Of a stretch of DNA of 64,000 bases, positions 9,456 through 18,139 are shown piece by piece. Source of the stretch: Desulfococcaceae bacterium HSG9 (GTDB taxonomy: Bacteria > Desulfobacterota > Desulfobacteria > Desulfobacterales > JAUCGF01); assembly GCA_030378005.1 (NCBI GenBank), contig JAUCGF010000074.1, positions 35,047 through 99,046 of the forward strand, in the 5' to 3' direction. The position numbers were made by a program, and so were the translations under genes. The stretch's first letter is position 1; each line of letters starts with the position of its first letter. The notes under the pieces were generated by a model. That model saw only the letters and a list, made by a program, of their open reading frames with translations. It did not search any database and had not been told where the DNA came from.

Positions 9456-11357
9456 TTAACTGAATTTCGGCATATTTATCAGAAAAATAAAAATATACGA
9501 GTAAATTCCCAGCAAAAACATGGTAATAATCAGGAAGTTATGGAAACGCTTGTTTAATGACCTTAATAATTCATATATAAGCACTCCTGACATCGTGAAA
9601 ATCGGAAAAAGATAGCGGCCTTGAGCTTGAAAATCATTCAGCCAAGAGTGCCTTATCGAAGATCCGATCAAAAAGGCGCTGCATAGTATAAAACTTAAAA
9701 GCATAAGCACATTTGAGCGATTAAATGGGCTGAAAGCGGAGACACAAACTAATATACTAAACCACATTACCAATAAAAATACGATTTTATAATAATGTTT
9801 GGACGCCGCCGGCGCGTAATTATATATTCCAAAAGTGCTGGCAAATGTGAGCAAGCCCCAATTGCGGCTTGAAAACAATCGTTTTAATGTTATCCCCCTG
9901 TCTCTCAAACTGAGATACGTATGCGTTTTATGCAGTTCCGTACTCATTTTATATATGGGTTCAGCCATTTTTTCCTTGCATTCAGCTATTTTCGTTTTGC
10001 GATCAAAACCATTAATATAAACATCAAGTGAATACCTCAAGCCGAAAATTGAGACGGCAATCAATAGTATCAGGAATATTCGTTTAAGCGCTGATAGGGG
10101 GGAGGGAAACTTCTTATTTATCAATTTAATAAAAAAATATAATGCTAAAAAAATGAGAAAGATATAGAAAGTTTTTTTAATCTGCAACGTGAGGGCAAAT
10201 GCCAGTCCGAGTAAAATTGCATGAATTACTTTTGGGGGGCCATTATCATTCCTGATAAATTGATTCAAACTGCTATCCTGATTGATTGATTGCCAGGATA
10301 TGAAAAACAGAACGAATAATGAAAATGCCTCAGAGTTAAAATAGCTGAATGTATACCATATCTGGGGCGAGATAATCAGGGGCAATGCCAAGATGCGATA
10401 GTCCCACTTTAAAATACACGCGGCCAGGATGACCAAAAACAACAAAATATTAAATAATCTTAGACGGATCGCTTGCTCCAGTTCAGTGAAACGGAGCAAA
10501 CGGGAAAATTTGCCCGCCAGCAGATAAACTATTTCAAAAGTATTCAAGCGTGAGTTGCCATATACACTGTACGAGTCAATCGTATCTGGGTCGCAAATTT
10601 CAGGCGGCAGCCAATGATCTTCATAATACATTGCGGCCTCGACATGGACAATTTCATCCAAGTGCAAATTGCTGCATATAATGCTCGCTGTCAGTGTCAA
10701 AGCCAGAACGATTATCATAAAATATGGAATATATGTAAAGCGTCCGTTATTATTAAAATAACCAAACAAAATTCCTAAAACATAGCCAATTACCAAGCTA
10801 AAAAACAAAACAGGTACCAGAAATTTATAGTCTATCTCTGATTTGACAGTCAGTTCAAGCTGCGAGTCTTCTCCAGATGTGACGAATTCCAAACCGTCAG
10901 CCCCGTGCCGCATCAATTTAATATCTGCCAGAGGAATCAATTTTTTAAAATCAGCCGATGTCTCAATAATGATGGTTTTGAAACCGAGTTGTCTTACGAC
11001 CATACGTTTGATAATTATGGTGACATCAGGCTCTCTGGCCGGGTCAATACGCAATTTTATAATGGGGTTTATGACTCGGATGAATTTATAATCCCTGATC
11101 ATAAAGTCAATTTTTTGCGGTTCTTGCTTGACATTCACATGCCTTGACCATGACTCTCGGTAGGGATCGTTTTTTCCTCTCCAAAAAAACTGCAATGCAC
11201 TTTCAGGCGTACCTTGCAGTTCTATTTCAACGTCGATATTCGTAAAAAGGTAAAAATAGGACATCACCGTGACAACAAACGACACCGAAAAAATTATATA
11301 GCCTGAATTGTGTAATAATTTTAGTTTGTTAATCTGGTTGGCTAATGCAAACATCAT
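9456..11357 (-). CDS. Polytopic membrane protein, DUF2142-like, with N-terminal extracytoplasmic module
   Basis: About 633 residues from the ATG at 11357 (a TTG 24 bases upstream is also possible). After one helix there is a beta-rich segment of about 130 residues containing IKLRIDPAREPDVTIIIKR and TSGEDSQLEL. Then come 11-12 membrane helices. The first loop after helix two carries a DEIVH acidic motif followed by DHWLPPEICDPDT, reminiscent of GT-C/DUF2142 enzymes that use a polyprenyl-phosphate sugar. It is a paralogue of the 44.7-46.6 kb gene over its full length. Glycosyltransferase activity is inferred from topology and motif only. Confidence 0.8.
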   Translation of the reverse strand: MMFALANQINKLKLLHNSGYIIFSVSFVVTVMSYFYLFTNIDVEIELQGTPESALQFFWRGKNDPYRESWSRHVNVKQEPQKIDFMIRDYKFIRVINPIIKLRIDPAREPDVTIIIKRMVVRQLGFKTIIIETSADFKKLIPLADIKLMRHGADGLEFVTSGEDSQLELTVKSEIDYKFLVPVLFFSLVIGYVLGILFGYFNNNGRFTYIPYFMIIVLALTLTASIICSNLHLDEIVHVEAAMYYEDHWLPPEICDPDTIDSYSVYGNSRLNTFEIVYLLAGKFSRLLRFTELEQAIRLRLFNILLFLVILAACILKWDYRILALPLIISPQIWYTFSYFNSEAFSLFVLFFISWQSINQDSSLNQFIRNDNGPPKVIHAILLGLAFALTLQIKKTFYIFLIFLALYFFIKLINKKFPSPLSALKRIFLILLIAVSIFGLRYSLDVYINGFDRKTKIAECKEKMAEPIYKMSTELHKTHTYLSLRDRGITLKRLFSSRNWGLLTFASTFGIYNYAPAASKHYYKIVFLLVMWFSILVCVSAFSPFNRSNVLMLLSFILCSAFLIGSSIRHSWLNDFQAQGRYLFPIFTMSGVLIYELLRSLNKRFHNFLIITMFLLGIYSYIFIFLINMPKFS

Positions 11358-11465
11358 AAGTGACTTTTTTGTATCAATCAAATATATTCAAAATAAACTC
11401 GTTAGCTGATTAGAACAAACAATAGAATCATAAAATTGTTCTTCGATGCATACTCTTGAAGGCCG

Positions 11466-11536
11466 TAATCGGTGATTTTATAATTGAGTAACTCCTTAAT
11501 TCATGGGCATAATCCACAACTTAAAATCACCAATTA
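11466..11536. repeat. Intergenic inverted repeat
   Basis: Arms 11466-11480 and 11522-11536 are complementary at 14 of 15 positions (core GGTGATTTTA/TAAAATCACC), with a 41-base loop. It lies between the lipoprotein gene and the start of the next gene. There is no U-tract, so a terminator role is uncertain. Confidence 0.5.
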
Positions 11537-11557
11537 TGACCGTTCCAAGTATAACGC

Positions 11558-12061
11558 TCAACAAGAATGTCTTAAATCCGACCTTACAACTTTGTATATA
11601 GTACCGCCGACTTGCAGGTAACAGGTGGAAGAGTAGCCATGACCGGGACGGCTGAAGCGATAAGTCGCCCGGTCGCCATTAGTCCGGCCGACATAATGCC
11701 CTTGCTCTACATAATTCCCACTATCGTCCAAAACAAAAACTTCCGGGCTGCCATAATTGATCGGCAGCAGGACTACGAGATTATGGTCGCCCTCGGAAAC
11801 CGGTTTCCACAGGATGCAGGTATTGTCTATGGATTGCGCATTTCCCAAGCCATTGTCAGATGATGGCTCACTGGTAGATGCCTGATCGGCAGCTACTTGA
11901 TCGGGGGAGGTGACTTCATCAGAAGTGGATGTTGTTTCGGAATCATCGTTATTGTCAATATATTCTTCGGCATATTCTTCGGCACCGCAGGACATCATCA
12001 GGAGTAAAATGCAAGTGAACAAAAAACATAGTGAAAATAACTTCTTAAAAATCATGAACAT
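11558..12061 (-). CDS. Small lipoprotein of unknown function
   Basis: 167 residues. An N-terminal signal of about 22 residues ends in a lipobox (LLMMSC), so Cys should be lipidated. The next 50 residues are acidic and Ser/Thr-rich (a flexible tether). The C-terminal half (about 80-167) holds a small beta-rich domain with two cysteines plus a final Cys (SSTCYLQVGG and LRHSC), possibly a disulfide-stabilised fold. I do not recognise the family. The start ATG at 12061 is preceded by AAGGAAA; an ATG two codons later is also possible. Location between polysaccharide genes suggests an envelope role. Confidence 0.75.
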   Translation of the reverse strand: MFMIFKKLFSLCFLFTCILLLMMSCGAEEYAEEYIDNNDDSETTSTSDEVTSPDQVAADQASTSEPSSDNGLGNAQSIDNTCILWKPVSEGDHNLVVLLPINYGSPEVFVLDDSGNYVEQGHYVGRTNGDRATYRFSRPGHGYSSTCYLQVGGTIYKVVRSDLRHSC

Positions 12062-12226
12062 GTTGTTTCCTTTCTATAAAAATTTGTGACATAAAAGCTG
12101 GTTAAGCAAAAAAATATTAAACAAATTAAAGAGTTATAGTTTATAGCAATGAAATCCTTCTAATTCGTTAAGCTTTATGGCGCCGAAGGTAATCATTTAT
12201 TGCCAATCAAAACTAATGCTGACTTT

Positions 12227-12985
12227 TCATACAGTTTCCCCTCCTTTCCTGTCTTTGACAACTTTGGCCGGAGCTCCGATTGCAATTTTATAAGCCGGTA
12301 TATCTTTAGTAACAATCGAACCGGCCCCAATAATTGCTCCCTTGCCGATTTTCAGGCCATCATTCACGATTACGTGCGCCCCCAGCCAAACATCATCCCC
12401 TATTTTCACGCCGCCTTTAATATTCAGTTCTTGGCGTACAATCGGGATATCCGAGAGTTCAAACCCGTGCTGCATCCCGCCGATATAACAACCTCTGGCA
12501 ATTAAACAATGTTTGCCGATATACAGCTTGCTGGTGGAGCCGATATGACATCCTGAACTGATATTTGCAAAATCATCAATCTCAATTGACCCTCCGCGCG
12601 CTTTCAGTTGTGAGCCGCGCCCGATCAAAACACCGTTGCCGATACGAATTTTTTCAACTCCACTCCCCCGCATGGATAAAACAACGTAATCGTCAATAAC
12701 CACTTTGCTGCCGATGATAATTCGCCTTGGGGCACGCAACGTCAGATGATGGCCAAAAACAACTTGCCGTCCTGTTTTTCGGAAAAGTGCAGGATAAAAG
12801 CGTTGTCGCAGAAAAAGCCCGACAGCACCGGGCAAATTGCATAAAAAAAAGGTGATCAATTCATATTTAATTAAAGCCGCATAGCGGCGTTCACCAATAA
12901 AAAGATCCTGATATTTTTGGATCACGGAACTTTTTTGATCTTGTATAATATTTTCAAAACGAAACTGATTATGGCGGTCGCTCAT
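12227..12985 (-). CDS. Acyltransferase, left-handed beta-helix (hexapeptide) family
   Basis: About 252 residues from the ATG at 12985; a TTG at 13012 would add nine. The middle and C-terminal two thirds are hexapeptide repeats ([IV]GxxxxI type), ending with IIGAGSIVTKDIPAYKIAIGAPAKVVKDR, two adjoining segments diagnostic of WbbJ/CysE-like acetyltransferases. The likely reaction is O- or N-acetylation of a sugar using acetyl-CoA in the cytoplasm. The N-terminal region (LPGAVGLFLRQRFYPALFRK) is also found in the 25.3 kb gene, so the two are paralogues. It follows the FrhB-like gene closely. Confidence 0.88.
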   Translation of the reverse strand: MSDRHNQFRFENIIQDQKSSVIQKYQDLFIGERRYAALIKYELITFFLCNLPGAVGLFLRQRFYPALFRKTGRQVVFGHHLTLRAPRRIIIGSKVVIDDYVVLSMRGSGVEKIRIGNGVLIGRGSQLKARGGSIEIDDFANISSGCHIGSTSKLYIGKHCLIARGCYIGGMQHGFELSDIPIVRQELNIKGGVKIGDDVWLGAHVIVNDGLKIGKGAIIGAGSIVTKDIPAYKIAIGAPAKVVKDRKGGETV

Positions 12986-13033
12986 AAAGGACGATTCCGA
13001 TATAGGGTTCAATTAACGTGCATTGGTTGTTAT

Positions 13034-14416
13034 CTAAGACTGTTTGCGTATCCGGCTTTGAAACTTCGCCTTTCCTGTTTTATAGTCATTACGAAGCCGC
13101 ATCAATTTATTTCCAAATTTTGAAAATGCGATGCGCATACCCAAATCACGGGACCATTCCCATCTTCCGGGCAGTCGGGTCATGGAATCAATATGCTCGG
13201 ATATACGGTCTTTTAACGATGGCGGAGGAAAATCAACATGATAAACCGGATAGGGTTTCCCCGCTTTTTGATAACGTTTGATACGTGCTGGTATAATGCG
13301 CTTTTTCAGTTTTGTAAAATACTTTAATTGGGATCGTTCAATAATTTCTTGGGGCAACACCAAATCAGATTTGATTTTGACGTTTTTGGCGAGTTCCTCA
13401 ATATGTAAATTTCCATTGGCCACAGCTCGGCCTAAATAATATTCGGCCTTGTTATTTCTGGTAAATACCACCGTGGCGTGGGAATACGGATAGTTGCCTG
13501 ATTCATCTCTGAACCAGGGATCCATTACGGAGAGGTCAGACAACTCGGCCGTAAAATCAATACAAGTCAGACACCGTTGCGGGGAGTAAAACATCCTAAG
13601 GTAATTAAAAGCATTTTTATAATCCTGTATCAAAAGCTTTTTTTGGCCGTTTTTTAAAAAAACATGAACACTGCCCGGCCATGTCTTTCCGCTTCGATAC
13701 TCTGCTTTTTTAACAGTATCTGGTTTAATATCGCTGACCTCAAGCATTTTGGGCAGTGCATCTATCTCCAATGTCCGGTGACAAACAAGGCCGATAACCA
13801 ACTTCACATTTGCGGTCCGTTTTTTGCTATGAGATTCCATCTTGCGAAACGCATGAATCTGGCACGGTAGCCCCACAATGGCTGTCTTAGCTTCAGACCG
13901 TATGATTTCCCCAAGCAGATTCATCTGAGGAGCGACAGAGTATTTCGACTGGGCAGCGTCAATGATATCCTTTGCTGTTTTAGCCAAATAAGAATTGGGA
14001 CGCAACGGATTTTTTGCATCCACACCACAAACCAAAGCTTGATCAATAAACCCCTCTTTAAGAAGAAAAAGAAGCAGTTCCGTCACCACTCCTCCACTAC
14101 TGGCCATGTAGCGAATCTCCGGATTGGCAGAATATCCGACATAAACGTTTTTCAGCACGCCGGCAATATCATGGGGCGCTGTAATTCGGCCAAAGCATTC
14201 CATATACAGTTTTTTAAAGTCCACGTTTGAGGGGCATGCCCGCATACATAATCCACATCCGTTGCATTTGGCCTTGTCATGTTTGGAAAAGGCCGGATAT
14301 AACTGCTTATCCGGGCGGATCAAACTTTTCGGGCATAAATCAAAACATGCGCCGCATCTGACACATAATTGATCTTTTACAACATCAAAGGGCAGTCTGG
14401 GCAACGTTTTAGTCAT
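13034..14416 (-). CDS. FrhB-like coenzyme F420 hydrogenase/dehydrogenase beta-subunit family protein with two 4Fe-4S clusters
   Basis: 460 residues. The N-terminus has two ferredoxin motifs: C18-x2-C21-x2-C24-x3-C28-P and C51-x2-C54-x2-C57-x3-C61-P, so two 4Fe-4S clusters are expected. The central part contains MASSGGVVTELLLFLL and AIVGLPCQIHAFRK, hallmarks of the FrhB N- and C-terminal domains that bind a flavin. Members of this family are common in polysaccharide clusters, where their substrate is usually undefined; a redox modification of a sugar or carrier is possible. Neighbours are an acyltransferase downstream and a flippase-like gene upstream. Confidence 0.88.
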   Translation of the reverse strand: MTKTLPRLPFDVVKDQLCVRCGACFDLCPKSLIRPDKQLYPAFSKHDKAKCNGCGLCMRACPSNVDFKKLYMECFGRITAPHDIAGVLKNVYVGYSANPEIRYMASSGGVVTELLLFLLKEGFIDQALVCGVDAKNPLRPNSYLAKTAKDIIDAAQSKYSVAPQMNLLGEIIRSEAKTAIVGLPCQIHAFRKMESHSKKRTANVKLVIGLVCHRTLEIDALPKMLEVSDIKPDTVKKAEYRSGKTWPGSVHVFLKNGQKKLLIQDYKNAFNYLRMFYSPQRCLTCIDFTAELSDLSVMDPWFRDESGNYPYSHATVVFTRNNKAEYYLGRAVANGNLHIEELAKNVKIKSDLVLPQEIIERSQLKYFTKLKKRIIPARIKRYQKAGKPYPVYHVDFPPPSLKDRISEHIDSMTRLPGRWEWSRDLGMRIAFSKFGNKLMRLRNDYKTGKAKFQSRIRKQS

Positions 14417-14497
14417 ATTACCTTGTAAGTGTTATGCACAAATTATAGATTGTCTGAAGTATGCCGGCGATATCAACATCGTCGGATTAACCACAAT

Positions 14498-14546
14498 CAG
14501 TAGATGGAAAATGCCTGAAAATACGACATGAACTTTCCATCTACTG
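14498..14546. terminator. Intergenic stem-loop
   Basis: Perfect 13-base arms (14498-14510 and 14534-14546, CAGTAGATGGAAA and its complement) enclose a 23-base loop. It lies just after the stop of the flippase-like gene. No clear U-tract follows on the minus strand, so it may be a processing or stability hairpin rather than a strong terminator. Confidence 0.45.
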
Positions 14547-14560
14547 ACAATACATATCTT

Positions 14561-15595
14561 TCATCGGCGTCGATGCATAAGGTAGAAAATCATTCCGACA
14601 GATCCCATCAGAAGCATTTTGAGTCTGAGCAACATGCTCATAGCCAAACTGGCCGAGTAATCCATGCCGATTAAACTAAAAAAAACAACATAAACACCTT
14701 CTGTAAATCCCAGATTACCAAGCATTGTGACAGGAACCATCGCCACAAGCATCGCTACCGGCGTTACAGCAGAAATAGCTATAAAATCAGGTCGCACTCC
14801 GAATGCTCTGAAAGACACATAAATATTTACCCATGTCATGCCGTAAAAAAAAAAGGTCAGCATAACAACGCGTCCTAAAAGAAGCTTATCATTTTTCAGA
14901 TAGGTTAAAGCTTGCATTAATTTTTTATGAAAAGCGTCAGTTTTTAGAAATGCCTTTTCCCCATAATGTTCCAATTTTTTGAACACATTTATAATAAAAT
15001 TTCCATGTTTTATATTATTATGTTTATGGACAGGTAAAAAAATATGCCGAGCCAATCTTCTAGGAACTTTAAGCGGATTACGCATTTTACCCATGCGGTT
15101 AATTAATATGATGAAAATAAATGCGCCAATGGCCGGCAAGATAATATAAATATGATGGTAAAGAGATGGTTTCATCAAAGGAGCAACAACTGTAAGCACC
15201 ATCAGCAAGAAAATTCCTGACAGCCTTTCAATGAAAACACTGACCGCCGCCAAAGATTTATCTTTAATATGACGTCCCAAATATAAAGCGCGCACCACGT
15301 CTCCTCCAACATTTGAAGGCAGTAAATTTGAAAAAAAATACCCGATAAAATAAATTCGTAACAGATAGAAAAAATTGACCGGTTGTCCCTGTTGCTCAAC
15401 CAAGATTTTCCATTTAAGGCAGTTAGTGAAGATTACTGCCGGTATTACCAGTAAAGAAAGCGTTAAAAAAAACAGATCGATTTGATTTAAGCGTATCCGA
15501 AATTTCGCCCCCGGAATACTTTCAAAAAGAATGAAAAAAAAAGTCGCACTCAAAGCGACTTTAATAATGATAGTTTTGATGTTATGCAACTTCAT
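14561..15595 (-). CDS. Flippase-like membrane protein (LPG synthase transmembrane family)
   Basis: 344 residues with about eight membrane helices and the family motifs NLLPSNVGGDVVRALYLG, ERLSGIFLL and NLGFTEGVYVVFFSLIG. The family lacks a soluble lysyltransferase domain here, so lysyl-lipid synthesis is not expected; glycan or lipid translocation is the usual proposal and is unproven. A paralogue lies at 24.3 kb and a fused version at 7.5 kb. Its first ten codons are duplicated 161 bases upstream, on the far side of a REP-like element. Confidence 0.85.
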   Translation of the reverse strand: MKLHNIKTIIIKVALSATFFFILFESIPGAKFRIRLNQIDLFFLTLSLLVIPAVIFTNCLKWKILVEQQGQPVNFFYLLRIYFIGYFFSNLLPSNVGGDVVRALYLGRHIKDKSLAAVSVFIERLSGIFLLMVLTVVAPLMKPSLYHHIYIILPAIGAFIFIILINRMGKMRNPLKVPRRLARHIFLPVHKHNNIKHGNFIINVFKKLEHYGEKAFLKTDAFHKKLMQALTYLKNDKLLLGRVVMLTFFFYGMTWVNIYVSFRAFGVRPDFIAISAVTPVAMLVAMVPVTMLGNLGFTEGVYVVFFSLIGMDYSASLAMSMLLRLKMLLMGSVGMIFYLMHRRR

Positions 15596-15757
15596 TTAAG
15601 GGATAAACCACCTGAAATGTAGGGTGCGTTAGCGTAGCGTAACGCACCATGTTAATATTAAAAATCAGTCAGGACAATGATTTTGGTGCGTTACGGCTAT
15701 CGCCTAACACACCCTACAATCTTTGAAATGATAGTTTTGATGCTATGCAACTTCATT
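15566..15757. repeat. 31-bp direct duplication of a gene start flanking an inserted element
   Basis: Positions 15566-15596 and 15727-15757 match at 30 of 31 bases. The left copy holds the ATG and first ten codons of the flippase-like gene. The right copy overlaps the stop of the preceding 90-residue ORF in an ATGA arrangement. The REP-like element lies between them. Confidence 0.85.
15618..15718. mobile_element. REP/MITE-like palindromic element
   Basis: About 101 bases with near-identical inverted ends (TGTAGGGTG...CACCCTACA). Each half is itself a hairpin: GGTGCGTTA/TAACGCACC on the left is perfect, and the right half has one mismatch. The sequence type resembles the dispersed GTAGGGTGCGTTAGCG-like palindromes that I recall in many bacterial genomes, commonly linked to RAYT/IS200-like transposases. 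No transposase is present here. Confidence 0.8.
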
Positions 15758-16025
15758 CAACTATTCTTTGCTTTATGCTTTTAGCCCAATGAAGCCCTAT
15801 TCTGATCTGATCTTCAAAAAAAACCAGCAACCAACCAAGTGGTTTTCCAAAATAGTGAACGATAAAGGCTCTTATCAGAAATTTCAATCCGGGACCGCCA
15901 CCGTAATTTCCGATTTTGGCAATCCTTGAAACCATATAATATTTCCCTACACGCGTCACTTCGTTACCCGTAAGGTCAAAGCGTGAGTTCATTGTTCGGC
16001 AGTTTATGACGTCATCTTTTTTCAA
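15753..16025 (-). CDS. Hypothetical protein, 90 residues
   Basis: I do not recognise it. It starts at TTG with AAGGGAA about ten bases upstream; the next in-frame ATG is at residue 12. A glycine-rich stretch (GNYGGGPGLKFLIRAF) precedes an amphipathic aromatic C-terminus. The ending loosely resembles the tail of some GT2 glycosyltransferases, so it could be a remnant of a longer gene. Its stop overlaps the duplicated flippase start as ATGA, which suggests it was originally coupled to that gene before the REP-like element inserted. Confidence 0.45.
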   Translation of the reverse strand: MKKDDVINCRTMNSRFDLTGNEVTRVGKYYMVSRIAKIGNYGGGPGLKFLIRAFIVHYFGKPLGWLLVFFEDQIRIGLHWAKSIKQRIVE

Positions 16026-16075
16026 CGTATTTCCCTTGTTCAGTATTCAGCATTCGATGTTGAATGTTTAATCGG

Positions 16076-18127
16076 TTATCTTCTAAGTATTTTTAAGGCA
16101 TGCGCAATATAATAATTTAATCGCAGAAACGGATTCCACCGTAATGCGGTAGGTGATTGGTCCCATAATTGCTTTTCTGCCTTAAAAGCTTTGGTAAAAG
16201 GTTTGTTTTTGCCATGAAAATCATCCAGATGGGATTGATGTTTCAAAGTAGTGATTTCATCAGTTTTAGGAAATGCCAGTTTGGTGAACAGTAAGTAATT
16301 CAACCACGGCTTTAATCTCCAAAACTGGTAGCCTGTCACTGCGGATGCGGCTCCGAAACGAGGCGCGGCATCAAAAATACCCCGTCTGAGCGGTTCAAAA
16401 TATTCATTCTGCTTTAGTTCTTCACGCCCGGTTTCATCATCAGAAGCACGAAACATCAACTCAAACCCGTCATTCGTCAATTGATAGCCGTTCAAGCCCG
16501 AATGCGGCGCCCGAAAGGCCTCTTCAAAAATGTCTTGGGCGTACATCACTAAGCTGCCGGCAAAATCACACCGGTCATAATCAAAAATCAGACCTTCAAC
16601 ATAGTTATCAGGGCGTGTGGCAAAAGGAATTCCCCGACTGGCTCCCATCAAAAAACCGTGTAAACGAGGTTTATCCTCTCTGTGCTTCACCGCGTCATAG
16701 AGAAAACGCTGAATTGTACCCATCCATCCGACATCTGCCAGCGCAACATCCTTATAATCGAAAAAACCGATTTTTTCCAAATAGAGCTGCAAAGCATCGT
16801 TGGAAGGTCGTGTCTGCCGTTTGATCTCGGTTTGAAACTCCGCATCTTCAAGAATATCTATAAATTTAGCGTAGTATTTTATTGATTCATTTGAATAAAA
16901 CGGACTAAGCGGATCATCACTGTTCAATTCGTGTCGTTCCAAAAAGGGTGTCAATCCTTCAAGATCAAGATTGAAAACTTTACATACATCTCGAAAATCT
17001 CGGTTGCCCGGTGCTAAAAAAACAATATCCGCATTGGTCTGCGTCAAGCCTTGATAAGCGCAACCAGGGCCGGCAAGCGCCATCCGACTGACATAAATGT
17101 ATTCAATATCCGGCAGATAATCGGGAAACACAGTCGGCATGGCAAGTTCCCAAAATTTTTTAAACGTCCACCCTTCCCTGGACATGAAAAATACTTTTTT
17201 AATATTCAGATGACGTGTTCGCTCCGCTATTCCCTGAACGTAGGCACCCACCAGAGGGGCAAAAAAATGATAACCTTCGTGATAAAGCGCCTGTTGGGGT
17301 TGGTTTTCGTTTTCCAGTGGAAGCATCATTTGTTGGAACATGCGGCCATTCCAAAAGGCGCTAGCCAACGAATAACCATAATAAATTCTGAAAACCAGCT
17401 TGCGTGTTTTTTCTGAGGCATCCTTAATTACCAGGGAGCGGATACCAAACTCATTCGGACGCGCACCATCTGAAATCGGATTGTCGCCGATATGCAACCA
17501 ACGCTGGGGCTTCAATCCGTATTTTTCTTTGAGCATCGGAAATGCGGCACCCGATGCCTTGGCTTTAAATGTATCTGCCGATGAAACCACATAAGTTACA
17601 ACATCGGCAAAACCGGCGTGTTCAACCAAACGCCAGAGATATTCCGATGGCAGATACATATCGGATACGACCAGAATCGTTTTGCCTTGCTGGTGCTGTT
17701 TACGCATCCAATCCACCAGCTCCGCACGCGCAACCAGCATGGCATTTTCAATCGCAAGTTCATAATCCGTTACTTCCTCTAGGAGCTTATCACTCATCTT
17801 ATCTTCAAAAATATGTGATAAAAGCTCACGCATAAAATCGGGATAGCGGGCTTCATGGTCTTCAAAACGCGTACCGGTTTTGGCGCGTTGGGCAGCTTCA
17901 ATTTTATCTCTGAGCTGATGAACTTTCTCTGGCTTCCAAAACAACCCATAAGCTTTGGCTTTGGCTGCTATAAAACGTCCTACTGGCGCCTTTAGCATGT
18001 CCGGAAAATGAACTCGGCGAATTAAAAGCGTATCAAACAAATCGAATGATATGGTGTCATAATCTGCCGCGATTTTATCGGCATATTGTACCAGCGTATT
18101 GAGTTTGTAAAATGTTTTTACTTTCAT
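16076..18127 (-). CDS. Two-domain HAD-superfamily protein (COG5610-like)
   Basis: 683 residues. The N-terminal 250 form a HAD phosphatase-like domain: motif I is ISFDLFDTLLIRR (about 25-37), motif II is ILVVSDMYLP (about 151-160) and motif IV is HIGDNPISDGARP (about 212-224). All key aspartates are present. The C-terminal 430 residues are aromatic-rich with no motif I can name, containing KKVFFMSREGWTFKKFWE and DVALADVGWMGTIQRFLYD. Proteins of this size and architecture recur in O-antigen clusters. A glycan phosphatase or phosphotransferase role is only an inference. Confidence 0.8.
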   Translation of the reverse strand: MKVKTFYKLNTLVQYADKIAADYDTISFDLFDTLLIRRVHFPDMLKAPVGRFIAAKAKAYGLFWKPEKVHQLRDKIEAAQRAKTGTRFEDHEARYPDFMRELLSHIFEDKMSDKLLEEVTDYELAIENAMLVARAELVDWMRKQHQQGKTILVVSDMYLPSEYLWRLVEHAGFADVVTYVVSSADTFKAKASGAAFPMLKEKYGLKPQRWLHIGDNPISDGARPNEFGIRSLVIKDASEKTRKLVFRIYYGYSLASAFWNGRMFQQMMLPLENENQPQQALYHEGYHFFAPLVGAYVQGIAERTRHLNIKKVFFMSREGWTFKKFWELAMPTVFPDYLPDIEYIYVSRMALAGPGCAYQGLTQTNADIVFLAPGNRDFRDVCKVFNLDLEGLTPFLERHELNSDDPLSPFYSNESIKYYAKFIDILEDAEFQTEIKRQTRPSNDALQLYLEKIGFFDYKDVALADVGWMGTIQRFLYDAVKHREDKPRLHGFLMGASRGIPFATRPDNYVEGLIFDYDRCDFAGSLVMYAQDIFEEAFRAPHSGLNGYQLTNDGFELMFRASDDETGREELKQNEYFEPLRRGIFDAAPRFGAASAVTGYQFWRLKPWLNYLLFTKLAFPKTDEITTLKHQSHLDDFHGKNKPFTKAFKAEKQLWDQSPTALRWNPFLRLNYYIAHALKILRR

Positions 18128-18139
18128 CTCTCAGAAATA

